A stretch of 64,000 nt of DNA from Dyadobacter endophyticus (GTDB taxonomy: Bacteria; Bacteroidota; Bacteroidia; Cytophagales; Spirosomataceae): NCBI RefSeq assembly GCF_014641595.1, contig NZ_BMIA01000010.1, positions 1 to 64,000 on the forward strand, read 5' to 3'. Position numbers and translations under genes: made by a program. The notes below the pieces were generated by a model. The model was not told the DNA's origin, searched no databases, and worked only from the letters and a program-made list of their open reading frames with translations. This document shows, in pieces, positions 33,129 to 41,982 of this stretch. Position 1 is the first letter of the stretch, and the number at the start of each line of letters is the position of its first letter.

Positions 33129-34634
33129 TTACCAGCTCTTTATAACCTTAAATTCCGCACCCATTGAATTATAGAGGAGATCCCCATGATCCAGCGCCAA
33201 ACCGAGGTTGACACGGAAACCGCGTTTCAACGCCTTGTTAATTTCCAGGTATCCGGAGAATTGGTTGACCTCGGGAAAGATGCCAAATTTCGGGACCCTT
33301 TGGTATCTTCTGCCGTTAAACCAATAGGGTATGTCACTGGTACGATATTCCCCGTAATTTTTGGAATAAGTAAGCTTTAAAAGGAAATTAAAGCTAGACA
33401 CCGATCCCTGCGCTCCGAGATTAAAGGCAATGACACGAGTGTTACTGAAAAAATTGCTGGGATCATTGGGTAGGTTCGAGCGCATCACGGATGCAGCAGT
33501 AATGAGCGGAGTGCCGAGCCCTAAGCCCCGGTAGGAATAACCATCCTTATAAATGGCGTGATTGTAGTAGTATTCAGCGCCGGAAGGTGTCTTCTTTGTA
33601 TCAGCTTCGCCTGCCTGATGCTTACTGTAAAACCATTCCAAAAGAAATTTATCCCATTGGAATGTGCGGTCGGAACGCTTCATGTTTTTGATCGAAACTC
33701 CTGCCAGACCGTCTTTGATATTCGCGAGATAGTATAGCGCTCCTTTCTCGTAAAATTGCTGTCGGTAGGCTAAGATGCTGATATCCGGGAAATCTAGTTG
33801 AAGCCCAAGATCGACCGCGCCCAGGTGGTTGCCAACCTTGGATATGTCTTGTTGTAAACCATGCTGAACGTACTTCTTGCCTGATATAACATGCCAGAGT
33901 GTACCAAAGCCGGAGAGGTTGTATTGATCTCCGAAGATATACTTGTCACTTCCCCAGATGACCTGGTGGTTAATTCCTGTATAGAGTTTTACCGTCCAGT
34001 TTGGTTTTCCAAACCGGAAATGGATTGATTTGCTATGAAGAAAGCTCTTGACGTCGGCACCGTTATTTGCACCGTATTGAATCGGAACCTTTCCCATGGA
34101 GCCGAAAGAGAAGAAGCCTTTGAGGGCAAATATATTACCGGTGAAAGGGATCGACCAGAATTCCGGCACGCTAAGCTCGATCTTAGGGACACCCAATGCG
34201 TTTCCGGAGACCGCGAAGGAACCGACCGACAAGGTGGAATCTACCAATCCCGAGATATCGCGCGAACGCCCCGCCTTCAATTGAAAAATACCCAGCCTTC
34301 CCTTTACATATGCCTCAATCGGAATGAACTGGGCAGTTCGGCCAAGGTTAAGCCTTCCGTCGAAGCCTGCTCCCCAGTCGACCAGTTTTTTTCTGGAATG
34401 GTCGTAGTCCTTCCGGAGATCGACTATAATGGCTGCGGAAGCGCCGTCGAGCGGAATGCTGCCATAGCGGTTAGCCCGCATCCAAAAGGGAACCTGACCA
34501 TTGCTCGTCCCAATGGCTGCCAGTCCGACATTAGCTTTGAAAGGCTTCTGATCGACAGAGTCTTGTAATGTTTGTCCTACCGCACTACCAATTCTCAAAA
34601 CCAGGAAAACTACGGCAAAAATCTGTGTCTTCAT
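33129..34634 (-). CDS. Capsule assembly Wzi family outer-membrane protein
   Basis: A 501-residue predicted barrel with signal peptide (FAVVFLVLRIGSAVG). The segments VPFWMRANRYGSIP (about residues 48-61), LKAGRSRDISGLVDSTLSVGSFAVSGNALGVPKIEL (about 117-152) and YYNHAIYKDGYSYRGLGLGTPLI correspond in order to those of the Wzi gene at 27588. It is expected to tether or translocate polysaccharide at the outer membrane. It starts 2 bases after the WcaI-type gene ends, so the two are co-transcribed. Two Wzi copies with one EPS cluster is notable. Confidence 0.82.
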   Translation of the reverse strand: MKTQIFAVVFLVLRIGSAVGQTLQDSVDQKPFKANVGLAAIGTSNGQVPFWMRANRYGSIPLDGASAAIIVDLRKDYDHSRKKLVDWGAGFDGRLNLGRTAQFIPIEAYVKGRLGIFQLKAGRSRDISGLVDSTLSVGSFAVSGNALGVPKIELSVPEFWSIPFTGNIFALKGFFSFGSMGKVPIQYGANNGADVKSFLHSKSIHFRFGKPNWTVKLYTGINHQVIWGSDKYIFGDQYNLSGFGTLWHVISGKKYVQHGLQQDISKVGNHLGAVDLGLQLDFPDISILAYRQQFYEKGALYYLANIKDGLAGVSIKNMKRSDRTFQWDKFLLEWFYSKHQAGEADTKKTPSGAEYYYNHAIYKDGYSYRGLGLGTPLITAASVMRSNLPNDPSNFFSNTRVIAFNLGAQGSVSSFNFLLKLTYSKNYGEYRTSDIPYWFNGRRYQRVPKFGIFPEVNQFSGYLEINKALKRGFRVNLGLALDHGDLLYNSMGAEFKVIKSW

Positions 34635-34636
34635 TT

Positions 34637-35899
34637 TTAGTGGGTTAGATTACTGACAAATTCTTTTTTCGTTTGAACGATATCGAATAGGGTAGCCTCC
34701 CATTGCCTGAGTATGTTTTCCTTGCTCAGGTAAAGTTCGGAGTATTTTCTGGCGTTGTTCCGGTAATGGCTCAGGTCTGATGCAAGGGCCCTTTGAATGC
34801 CTTGGAGCAATGCATCTGGGGATTCGGGCTCTATTAGTATGCCCAGGTCATGATCAGAAATGACGTCGTAGAGTGTAGTACCGGGTACAGCCGACACAAT
34901 TGGACATCCGCCGGAGGCGAGGATAGCGGTGAGCTTGCTGGGCATCACCAGGTCGGACGCCGACTTTTTCTGCAGTACAAGATGGACGTCAGCCGTGGCA
35001 AGCAATGCCGAAAGTTTGTTGTAGGGCTGCAAAGGGAAAAACCGTATGTTGTTCAGATTTGCATCGTTCGCAAGTTTCATCAGGTTTGCCTTTCCGCCGC
35101 CGGATCCAACAATCACGAATACTACGTCCTTACGGGATTGCAATGCCTTGGCCACCTCGATGATCACCTCAAGACCCTGCTTCTCGCCCAGGTTCCCGGA
35201 GTAAAGGATCACTTTCGAATCTTCGCTCAATCCGAATTCGGCAATAAGGGATTGCTCACGCGGCAACGGACGAACCATGTCCTGATCAACCCAGTTTGGA
35301 AAGAGTATGATTTTGGAGGATGGAATACCTTTAGCCACTATTTTCGATTTCATACCGGTACTGATGGTCGAGACCGCAGAACTGTTTTCAAAGAGGTTCT
35401 TCTCCAGTTTGAACATCATGTCCAGGGCAAACTTGTTCTTGATCATTTTCAGGTCGCGCGCCGCATCAACTTGAAGATCCTGGATATGGGAAATGAATTT
35501 TGTACCTCTTAATTTGGCGTACAACATGGGCAGTATCCCAAGGTGAAATGGTGGGGATACCGATATTATCAAGTCAAATTTCTTTGAAAACAGGCTCCGG
35601 AGGAATAGTGGAAAAATCGAACCCAGGAAGGAGAATTCATGTACGATCCTTTTGATAGAATTCACTTTCGCGGGAACATACAGGGGGCAGCGATGTATTT
35701 TTACACCTTCAACAACTTCGGTCATCCACCACTTCCCTTTGTATTTTTCGTGGATTTGCCACTCCGGATAGTAGGGTAGGGCAGTAATCACCTCGACTTC
35801 GTGATTTTGCCTTGCCAGCCACGCAGCCATCTCCCCGGTATATTTTCCTATACCGGTTAATTCTGGCGCGTAGTTAATGCCATAAATCAGAATGCGCAT
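34637..35899 (-). CDS. Glycosyltransferase, WcaI/WbuB type (GT4)
   Basis: A 420-residue GT-B glycosyltransferase. It starts MRILIYGINYAPELTGIGKYTGEMAAWLA, the sequence style of colanic-acid WcaI. The family-4 C-terminal domain shows ILYSGNLGEKQGLEVIIEVA (about 230-250) and the donor-binding PSKLTAILASGGCPIVSAVPGT segment (about 322-343, E-x7-E region degenerate). In colanic acid synthesis WcaI adds fucose; in this locus, with Gmd and Fcl present, a fucosyltransferase is plausible but not shown. An AACGTTGATA near-match of the shared element lies upstream (35914). Confidence 0.85.
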   Translation of the reverse strand: MRILIYGINYAPELTGIGKYTGEMAAWLARQNHEVEVITALPYYPEWQIHEKYKGKWWMTEVVEGVKIHRCPLYVPAKVNSIKRIVHEFSFLGSIFPLFLRSLFSKKFDLIISVSPPFHLGILPMLYAKLRGTKFISHIQDLQVDAARDLKMIKNKFALDMMFKLEKNLFENSSAVSTISTGMKSKIVAKGIPSSKIILFPNWVDQDMVRPLPREQSLIAEFGLSEDSKVILYSGNLGEKQGLEVIIEVAKALQSRKDVVFVIVGSGGGKANLMKLANDANLNNIRFFPLQPYNKLSALLATADVHLVLQKKSASDLVMPSKLTAILASGGCPIVSAVPGTTLYDVISDHDLGILIEPESPDALLQGIQRALASDLSHYRNNARKYSELYLSKENILRQWEATLFDIVQTKKEFVSNLTH

Positions 35900-36024
35900 A
35901 AGTCAAATTAAATAACGTTGATAAAGGAGTCGTCAGGAACGCCCCATAATAGTCAGGCAAATATTTGTGTTCTGGCTTCTCGCAACGGGCAAATCTTCTT
36001 TACCTGGAAAGATCTGCCGAAAAC

Positions 36025-36564
36025 CTAAATTCTGTCCTTCAGTATCCTGACTGGTGAGCCCATGCACACTTTATTGGCAGGCAATGACTTAAAGACCGAG
36101 GAGCGCGCACCAACAACGGTACCTGCGCCTATCGTTACGCCTGGGCCAACAAATACGTCGGTGGCCAACCAGCATTCGTTTTCGACGATAATGGGCTCAT
36201 AGAATATCGGAAAATCATTCTTTGCATAATCGTGAGAACCTGTGCATAGATAGCTCTTCTGCGAAATCACTACATTATTCCCGATTTGAATCGGCCCCAG
36301 GCTGTACAATACCACATCGTCTCCGATCCAGCTGTGATCGCCAATCGTTACTTTCCAAGGAAACTGGGTATGCATGGAAGGGCGCAGGATCACTCCTTTA
36401 CCGATCTTTGCACCAAAGGAGCGAAGCAAAAACCTGCGCCAACCGTACATAAACTGAGGGGTTGGGCGAAACAGAATTGCTTCCACAATCCACCATAATT
36501 GGACGTACCATCCCGGACGACCCCGGAAGTTTTCAGGAATTTGAAATAAGCTTAGCTTTTGCAT
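36025..36564 (-). CDS. wcaF: Acetyltransferase, WcaF-type left-handed beta-helix
   Basis: A 179-residue O-acetyltransferase of the hexapeptide family. WcaF marks: PENFRGRPGWYVQLWWIVEAILFR (about 10-33) with a hydrophobic arm, then FGAKIGKGVILRPSMHTQFPWKVTIGDHSWIGDD, and the hexapeptide repeats to the end (GPIQIGNNVVISQ, CWLATDVFVGPGVTIGAG, GARSSVFKSL). Active histidine in GSHDYAKNDF. It acetylates a sugar of the polymer using acetyl-CoA. It lies 4 bases after the next acyltransferase gene, translation possibly coupled. Confidence 0.88.
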   Translation of the reverse strand: MQKLSLFQIPENFRGRPGWYVQLWWIVEAILFRPTPQFMYGWRRFLLRSFGAKIGKGVILRPSMHTQFPWKVTIGDHSWIGDDVVLYSLGPIQIGNNVVISQKSYLCTGSHDYAKNDFPIFYEPIIVENECWLATDVFVGPGVTIGAGTVVGARSSVFKSLPANKVCMGSPVRILKDRI

Positions 36565-36568
36565 GTAT

Positions 36569-37144
36569 TTAGACTTTAACAGGTTTGTTTCTCCTGTTTT
36601 TCAATAATGGTCCGTCCAACATTTGCGTATGTAGCTGTTCTTCCAGCTCCGATGAAAACCGCCGTTTTATCAGTTTTGCGGGCACACCGCCAACAATTAC
36701 ATAGGGCGGCACATCCTTCGTAACGACCGAACCGGCAGCGATGATCGACCCGTCCCCGATGGTAACCCCGGCAAACACGGTAGCCCGCGAACCGATCCAC
36801 ACATCCCTTCCGACATTTGTTTTTTTAAGGACCGGCCGGCCCGAGAACGTAGTTGGAGTGCCGGGAAGATCGTAATTATGGTCGGCGCCCAAAATTTGGA
36901 CTTCATGGGCCAACATCGTGTATCTCCCGAGGCTAACACCCGGATATATATTGCAGCCGTGCCCCACGAAAGAGAATGCGTCGGCTTGTAAATCCTTGCT
37001 TATGAGGGATTTGCCTCCTATATTAAAGGTCGGGTGGACGTTTTTGAGGCCATAGACGTATCTGACAAGATACCGCTTGTAGGATCTGTAAAGCATCGCC
37101 AGCGAATCACTTTGTTTCAGTTGGTCAATGATTTTGTGTATCAT
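36569..37144 (-). CDS. Acyltransferase, hexapeptide (LbH/MAT) family
   Basis: A 191-residue left-handed beta-helix transferase. Repeats run from FNIGGKSLISKDLQADAFSFVGHGCNIYPGVSLGRYTML to VWIGSRATVFAGVTIGDGSIIAAGSVVTKDVPPYVIVGGVPAKLIKRRF, the C-terminal acyl-CoA-binding pattern of maltose/galactoside O-acetyltransferases. The catalytic histidine is probably in QILGADHNYDLPG. It acylates a sugar; the donor is likely acetyl-CoA. It begins 2 bases after the upstream glycosyltransferase ends. Confidence 0.85.
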   Translation of the reverse strand: MIHKIIDQLKQSDSLAMLYRSYKRYLVRYVYGLKNVHPTFNIGGKSLISKDLQADAFSFVGHGCNIYPGVSLGRYTMLAHEVQILGADHNYDLPGTPTTFSGRPVLKKTNVGRDVWIGSRATVFAGVTIGDGSIIAAGSVVTKDVPPYVIVGGVPAKLIKRRFSSELEEQLHTQMLDGPLLKNRRNKPVKV

Positions 37145-37146
37145 AA

Positions 37147-38313
37147 CTATATTTTGCTAAGGACCTCATTAAAGATTTTTGCCTGAAACTTCGGGTTGTA
37201 GTATTGATCTATAACCTGGTAACAATCGGACATGATAGCTGTTGTTTTTACAGGATGTAGCATAAGCCATTTTTCTATACTTTCTGCCAGACTGGCGACA
37301 TCATTATGTTTGAACAAATCACCGTTGAAACCTGGTCTGATGGATTCTACTTCGGGCATTTGAATATTTAAATTGTCATGCGAGAAGGTGGGCGTGCCAT
37401 AGGCCAGGGAATGCACAGCCGTTAAACCTATTTCGCCGGGAGTAACACATAAATCGGAATGCATCAGGAGCTCTGCATTAGTGGCCTCATCATAGATTGC
37501 ACCCTTGAAGACTATATTGTCAGACAGACCGAGGGTTTCAGCAAGCTGTTTAAGATTGCTTGCCTCCTGGCCATCTCCGATTATGATGCTGTTAAAGAAC
37601 GGTTTACCGTGCTTCTTTTTTAAAATATCTTGTGCCTGAATAAGCAAGTCAAGCCTTTTTACATCATTAAGCCTTCCAATAAAAACAACAATGGGTGTAT
37701 TGGCATCCTTGAACTCTTTATGCCTGAAATCGAGTATATCGGAGTGCTCCAAATTTTGTCGCAAAAGAAGGTTCTCCTCGTAGGCTAATGAATTGTAGAT
37801 TACGTGTATGTCTTTATCTTCTCTTACCTTATATTTTTTCAAGATACTTGCAGATCTGTTTCCATACAAAAAGAAGCCGTCCGCAATTTTATAGAACCCG
37901 AATAATTTAATGTAGTCGACCAGGCCCGGATTATCCTTGTAAACGCCATGCATCCAGTAGTAAACTTTCTTCCCCTTTATTTTTGCGAGTATTACTCCAA
38001 CCCAGGTGCTGAGAAAGTAGGGCGATCCCAAAAATATGAAGGAGTCGTAGTCACCTTTAAGTATTTCGCTGACCAGGCCGCTCTGCCATAAGAACTTCTT
38101 GTTTAACAGCCATATATTTTTTAGGAGTTTCCAACGAAGCCCACCTTCGTTCAACGGTTGATTCCTGTAACTTTCACTGATTAGTTTGATTTCTTTTTCT
38201 GCCGTGTTGCCCGATATAAGGGTGTATTCGACATTGCTGGACTGCATCAACTCTCGAAATATTGGCAGGCGATATAAGGCCAAGTAGTGATAGACTATCA
38301 GCGCTTTTTTCAT
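37147..38313 (-). CDS. Glycosyltransferase family 4 protein
   Basis: A 388-residue GT-B enzyme. N-terminal half: MKKALIVYHYLALYRLPIFRELMQ, typical of GT4 proteins of EPS loci. C-terminal half: NTPIVVFIGRLNDVKRLDLLIQAQDIL (about 205-230), SIIIGDGQEASNLKQLAETLGLSDNIVFKG, and DLCVTPGEIGLTAVHSLAYGTPTFSHDN (about 280-310) with the E-x7 donor motif. The sugar transferred is unknown. A TACGTTGAAT near-match of the shared element precedes the start (38330-38339). Confidence 0.87.
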   Translation of the reverse strand: MKKALIVYHYLALYRLPIFRELMQSSNVEYTLISGNTAEKEIKLISESYRNQPLNEGGLRWKLLKNIWLLNKKFLWQSGLVSEILKGDYDSFIFLGSPYFLSTWVGVILAKIKGKKVYYWMHGVYKDNPGLVDYIKLFGFYKIADGFFLYGNRSASILKKYKVREDKDIHVIYNSLAYEENLLLRQNLEHSDILDFRHKEFKDANTPIVVFIGRLNDVKRLDLLIQAQDILKKKHGKPFFNSIIIGDGQEASNLKQLAETLGLSDNIVFKGAIYDEATNAELLMHSDLCVTPGEIGLTAVHSLAYGTPTFSHDNLNIQMPEVESIRPGFNGDLFKHNDVASLAESIEKWLMLHPVKTTAIMSDCYQVIDQYYNPKFQAKIFNEVLSKI

Positions 38314-38352
38314 TGTTGGATTCTTAGGATACGTTGAATAACTGCAATGGTA

Positions 38353-39534
38353 TTATGCGGGCTGCCACTGTCTTAGCCCAGCTTGCCTGGAATAATCATC
38401 ATCCCTCAATGTTTTCAACTTCTTGTTTTTCTTCTTTTCAATTTTTAGGTCCAGAAAACAGAACAGGACAAACAAGGGTGAATACAATACGAAGTTGACG
38501 ACGCCGATAAAGAAAATCGAGGACATAAATGAGTAAAACAGGATCCTGTTTTCTTTCAGCAGCCCCAATCTGTAAATCAATACCGCACCCGAGATTATCC
38601 TGACATACCTCAGCAAGTTCTCAAATGAGAGTGAGTACCAAGTCATCCGATCCTCAAACGATGTTCCGTGCGTCAACATCTTATCCTCGAACCCGAAGAA
38701 CGGGATCTTCAAAAAGGCATAATATCCTGCCGCCATAATAGATATGCTGACGATGATTTTTGTCAGGCTTAATCTGCCGTTGAGCAGCAGGTAAACAAAA
38801 AACGGTAATGCAAAAGACGGGACAAATGAAGTTGAGAACGTAAGCAGTGACCCCGCCGTGAATAATATGATGCAGGTTATATTCGAGAAGGTCTTCCTTT
38901 GAAAGAACAGAAAACTCATCGAAGCGAAGAATCCCGGAACCATCCCTGCTTCCATAAAGAACAGGTTAAACCTCGGCAGCTTAAAAGATTCCAGGGTGAA
39001 GAAGGTGTAAAGGGGAGTAAAAGGAAAATATACGTTCACTACATTACCAACATCCTTCCGGCTCCTTACTTCAACTTCCAGGTATTTCCAGGTTTCCATT
39101 TTGAGCTGATCGGAAGAAAAGTAAAATATGGAAGTGATTATGGTAGAGGCGATTATGAGTAGAAATAAATACTTCAAATTGCCCAGGAAAAGGGAAGAAG
39201 CATTTTTTAGAGAGAACAGGATCAAACAGCAAATAACGGTACAGCCCAAAATCACCATGTTCCCCAGGGCTACTTCCGCTTGCAGCGACAACATTTCCAG
39301 TATGAAAACCGGCACGTATGTCAGCAGTACAAGTTTGGCTGTTTTTCCGGCGTTCAGTTTATCGTATTTGTCTTTAAGTCTCGACGTCGATACGAAGGTC
39401 ATCAGCGCGCAAAATGCAAGCAATACCAGGGCGTAACCGGTAAATTTATATCCAAGAAACATCGGACGAAGCGCGAAAAACGCCAGTGTCGACAAAAAGA
39501 TGAAGATTCTTGCTATGAAACTAGTCTTATTCAT
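38353..39534 (-). CDS. Multi-span membrane protein, probable Wzy polymerase
   Basis: A 393-residue inner-membrane protein with about ten hydrophobic segments and a larger outside loop (about 140-200, KMETWKYLEVEVRSRKDVGN). Its position among glycosyltransferases beside a Wzx-type flippase, and the lack of any other polymerase candidate, make it the likely O-unit polymerase. Such proteins have very low sequence conservation, so no motif confirms it. Its start overlaps the stop of the upstream glycosyltransferase by 8 bases, a sign of coupling. Confidence 0.6.
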   Translation of the reverse strand: MNKTSFIARIFIFLSTLAFFALRPMFLGYKFTGYALVLLAFCALMTFVSTSRLKDKYDKLNAGKTAKLVLLTYVPVFILEMLSLQAEVALGNMVILGCTVICCLILFSLKNASSLFLGNLKYLFLLIIASTIITSIFYFSSDQLKMETWKYLEVEVRSRKDVGNVVNVYFPFTPLYTFFTLESFKLPRFNLFFMEAGMVPGFFASMSFLFFQRKTFSNITCIILFTAGSLLTFSTSFVPSFALPFFVYLLLNGRLSLTKIIVSISIMAAGYYAFLKIPFFGFEDKMLTHGTSFEDRMTWYSLSFENLLRYVRIISGAVLIYRLGLLKENRILFYSFMSSIFFIGVVNFVLYSPLFVLFCFLDLKIEKKKNKKLKTLRDDDYSRQAGLRQWQPA

Positions 39535-40738
39535 TGTTGTTAGAGGCGGTTTGCGCCGTTAAACTCCTATTAAGTAGAAGTGCACTGAATTTCTCCGGCT
39601 TGTTAATCCGGATATAGCCATCGAAGTCCCCGTTCACCGTGAATTGGTTACGGCACAGTAAGTCTATTTTTTCCGTAATGTTTGCGGCTGCCAGCGGATC
39701 GGCCGCATGCCCGATTTTAAAGTCTTTCACCAATTGCCCAACCAGGCCGATATTGGAAGTGATTACCGGCTTTTTATACATGCAGGCAAAGCCAAAAATT
39801 CCGCTGCTGGAATAGAAATCGCGGTAAATCATTAATATCGCGGTTGATGCCAGTACGTATCTGTGAAACTCTTCCTGGGAAATATACCGGTCGTCCGTAG
39901 TGATTTCTATATGCGGGTTTCTTTCTTTAAATGCAGCAATAAAGTTATAGAGATACTCGCGATAAGCTTGATTTACTTTCCCGACAATCAATACGTGGGC
40001 GCCGGCTGTGAGTTCCGCGGACTGAGCAAGCGCTTCGAGAGAAGTAGGGACGTTCTTCTTTTCGTCAATCGAACCGATCATAAGAAATATAGGCTTGCCG
40101 GTATCCAGTTTCAGGTCCTTTCTTACATCAATTGGATTAGCATGTAAAAAGAAATCCGTGTCGACAGGATCAGGTAGAAAGTTAAATACTTTGTTCGGCG
40201 AAAGGAGATATTTCTGATTCAACGATTTGGCACCGGTCGAATCGTTCAGGATAAATATTTTTGAAGATTTATTTAACCTGCTGGCAATGACGTTCAGCAA
40301 TAGGGTCTTGCCAACGGCCTTTAATTTATCTTTGAAAGTAACGGATGGCAAATGCATCACCGGCCTGAACCAAATGGTTCGTACATCCGCATTCAACGGA
40401 TAAATCGGCAGGGAATATTGAAACCGGTCGAAGTTTAAGAGTGCAACCGAAGTGCAACTGCTATGTGTGCGCAAACGCTCGCGAAGGTCCTTTAAAAGAA
40501 GGAAATTTTGCCATCTGTTCCCCTGATAAAGGTTACCGATCGCCTCGATATTCAAATCCTGCAAATACTGGCCGCTGTCCGACAGCTTCCTAATTAACTC
40601 CGAATGCAGTAAAAAAAGATAAGTATTCCGTGAAGACGACGGCTCATTTCTGACAAACCGAATGAGGTGACTCACATAGTCAAGCCGGTGGCCGGTGTGG
40701 TCACTTTCATAAATTATCGTTTGAATCTTATCAGTCAT
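39527..40738 (-). CDS. Glycosyltransferase, GT4-like
   Basis: A 403-residue enzyme. I place the start at the ATG at 40738 (MTDKIQTIIYESDHTGHRL), because it overlaps the stop of the upstream acyltransferase as ATGA; a longer frame to 40786 would overlap that gene by 50 bases. The C-terminal domain has KPIFLMIGSIDEKKNVPTSLEALAQ (about 230-255) and SSSGIFGFACMYKKPVITSNIGLVG (about 328-352), the GT-B donor domain. The N-terminal half is divergent. The sugar is unknown; it is within the polymer unit assembly block. Confidence 0.75.
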   Translation of the reverse strand: MTDKIQTIIYESDHTGHRLDYVSHLIRFVRNEPSSSRNTYLFLLHSELIRKLSDSGQYLQDLNIEAIGNLYQGNRWQNFLLLKDLRERLRTHSSCTSVALLNFDRFQYSLPIYPLNADVRTIWFRPVMHLPSVTFKDKLKAVGKTLLLNVIASRLNKSSKIFILNDSTGAKSLNQKYLLSPNKVFNFLPDPVDTDFFLHANPIDVRKDLKLDTGKPIFLMIGSIDEKKNVPTSLEALAQSAELTAGAHVLIVGKVNQAYREYLYNFIAAFKERNPHIEITTDDRYISQEEFHRYVLASTAILMIYRDFYSSSGIFGFACMYKKPVITSNIGLVGQLVKDFKIGHAADPLAAANITEKIDLLCRNQFTVNGDFDGYIRINKPEKFSALLLNRSLTAQTASNNNE

Positions 40739-41322
40739 CCCAGGTTGCTTATCGTTTTCAGGAACTTTGCCGGATTTCCACCCCATATTTCATTTTCGGG
40801 CACATCTTTGGTAACGACGCTGCCGGAAGCTATTATCGATTTATTGCCAATTCGTACTCCCTTGTTGATAATGCAGCGTGTTCCGATAAATACGTCGTCT
40901 CCGATGACAATTTCCGACGCTTTTGCATTAGGCCCGTCCGTTTTCGGCGAGCGTCTCAATTCATAGTCGAGCGAATGCATGTCCGAGTCGAGAATGATGG
41001 TATCGGCACCGATCTTTACATTATCACCAATTGTTATTCCCTTTTTTGCCCAGATGGATACGCAACTGAAACCGCAATTGTGTCCAATGACGAGTGATGC
41101 CCCCGAATCAACCCGAAGTGAACTTTGTATGTTCCTTCCGATGGAATTATACATCGCTCCGCTCATCAACCAAAAACCGTCACCTATCTGCAGAGTAGAA
41201 TTGACTCCCTTTTTGATGTCAACCTGCCCACGAATGCGCATGTTCCACTGTACATCTGCTTTGTGGTACTTAAACTTAAGGAAATTGAATATCCTGTAAT
41301 AAGTGGTTTTAATAGGGATCAT
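40735..41322 (-). CDS. Acyltransferase, hexapeptide family
   Basis: A 195-residue left-handed beta-helix protein. Repeats run GKGVNSTLQIGDGFWLMSG-like sequences to CGFSCVSIWAKKGITIGDNVKIGADTII, then DVFIGTRCIINKGVRIGNKSIIASGSVVTKDVPENEIWGGNPAKFLK, the acyl-CoA binding end. SDMHSLDY has the likely catalytic histidine. It is part of a run: it precedes a glycosyltransferase start by the ATGA overlap and follows another acyltransferase by 10 bases. Probable O-acetyl or N-acetyl transferase to the repeat unit. Confidence 0.83.
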   Translation of the reverse strand: MIPIKTTYYRIFNFLKFKYHKADVQWNMRIRGQVDIKKGVNSTLQIGDGFWLMSGAMYNSIGRNIQSSLRVDSGASLVIGHNCGFSCVSIWAKKGITIGDNVKIGADTIILDSDMHSLDYELRRSPKTDGPNAKASEIVIGDDVFIGTRCIINKGVRIGNKSIIASGSVVTKDVPENEIWGGNPAKFLKTISNLG

Positions 41323-41332
41323 CGGGGCAGAC

Positions 41333-41974
41333 TTACTTTTTTAAATGATTTAGTAATCGTTTTGGATCGTCCATGTACGGGGCAAGGTCTCTTAATTGCG
41401 CATCGTCATAAGACCACCATTTTAGCCTTTGCAGACCAGCAATCTCCTCAGGATCAAAGCGGTATTTTACGATTTTCGCGGGTACGCCCGCCACAATCGC
41501 GTAGTCAGGCACATCCTTCGTTACCACCGCCCCCGAAGCGACGACCGCGCCGTCCCCGATGTTTACTCCGCCGATGATAATCGCACGCGCGCCGATCCAG
41601 ACGTCGTTTCCGATCGTGGATTCTTTCTTTTCTTCAAAACTAAATTCGGTCCCGAAAAATGTGGAGCCTGCAATCGCTTTTTTATAAAAACCAGGATAAG
41701 TAGAAACAAATGAGAGGGGATGCCCGCCCATCCCGCAGATCACGTCTGGGCCGATACTGGTAAAACTTCCGATCGTAGCATTGCTGAAATAGGAATTTTT
41801 TCCCACATATGTATGCCTGTTTACTTTACATCCTACGAGCACACTATTGGGGAGTACTTTGATACCCGCACCCAGGAGGTCGGTGTCCGAAGACACCAAG
41901 GAAGAGTAAGCTATTTGCGATTGCGGAAACTTAAGTTTCGTTTTAATCGCGGCAATGAAGCTTCTAATGCCCAT
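41333..41974 (-). CDS. Acyltransferase, CatB-like hexapeptide family
   Basis: A 213-residue left-handed beta-helix transferase with GSFTSIGPDVICGMGGHPLSFVSTYPGFYKKA (catalytic His in GGHPLSF, as in the xenobiotic/antibiotic acetyltransferase CatB-type group), then NDVWIGARAIIIGGVNIGDGAVVASGAVVTKDVPDYAIVAGVPAKIVKYRF and a helical tail with LKWWSYDDAQLRDLAP. Despite the CatB resemblance, its place beside Wzx makes sugar acylation in the EPS more likely than drug resistance. Confidence 0.82.
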   Translation of the reverse strand: MGIRSFIAAIKTKLKFPQSQIAYSSLVSSDTDLLGAGIKVLPNSVLVGCKVNRHTYVGKNSYFSNATIGSFTSIGPDVICGMGGHPLSFVSTYPGFYKKAIAGSTFFGTEFSFEEKKESTIGNDVWIGARAIIIGGVNIGDGAVVASGAVVTKDVPDYAIVAGVPAKIVKYRFDPEEIAGLQRLKWWSYDDAQLRDLAPYMDDPKRLLNHLKK

Positions 41975-41982
41975 CAGCTATA

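Noticed and set aside
41333..41974. Reading the CatB-like acyltransferase as chloramphenicol resistance
   Set aside because: CatB-type similarity is shared by many sugar acetyltransferases, and the gene lies in an EPS assembly run.
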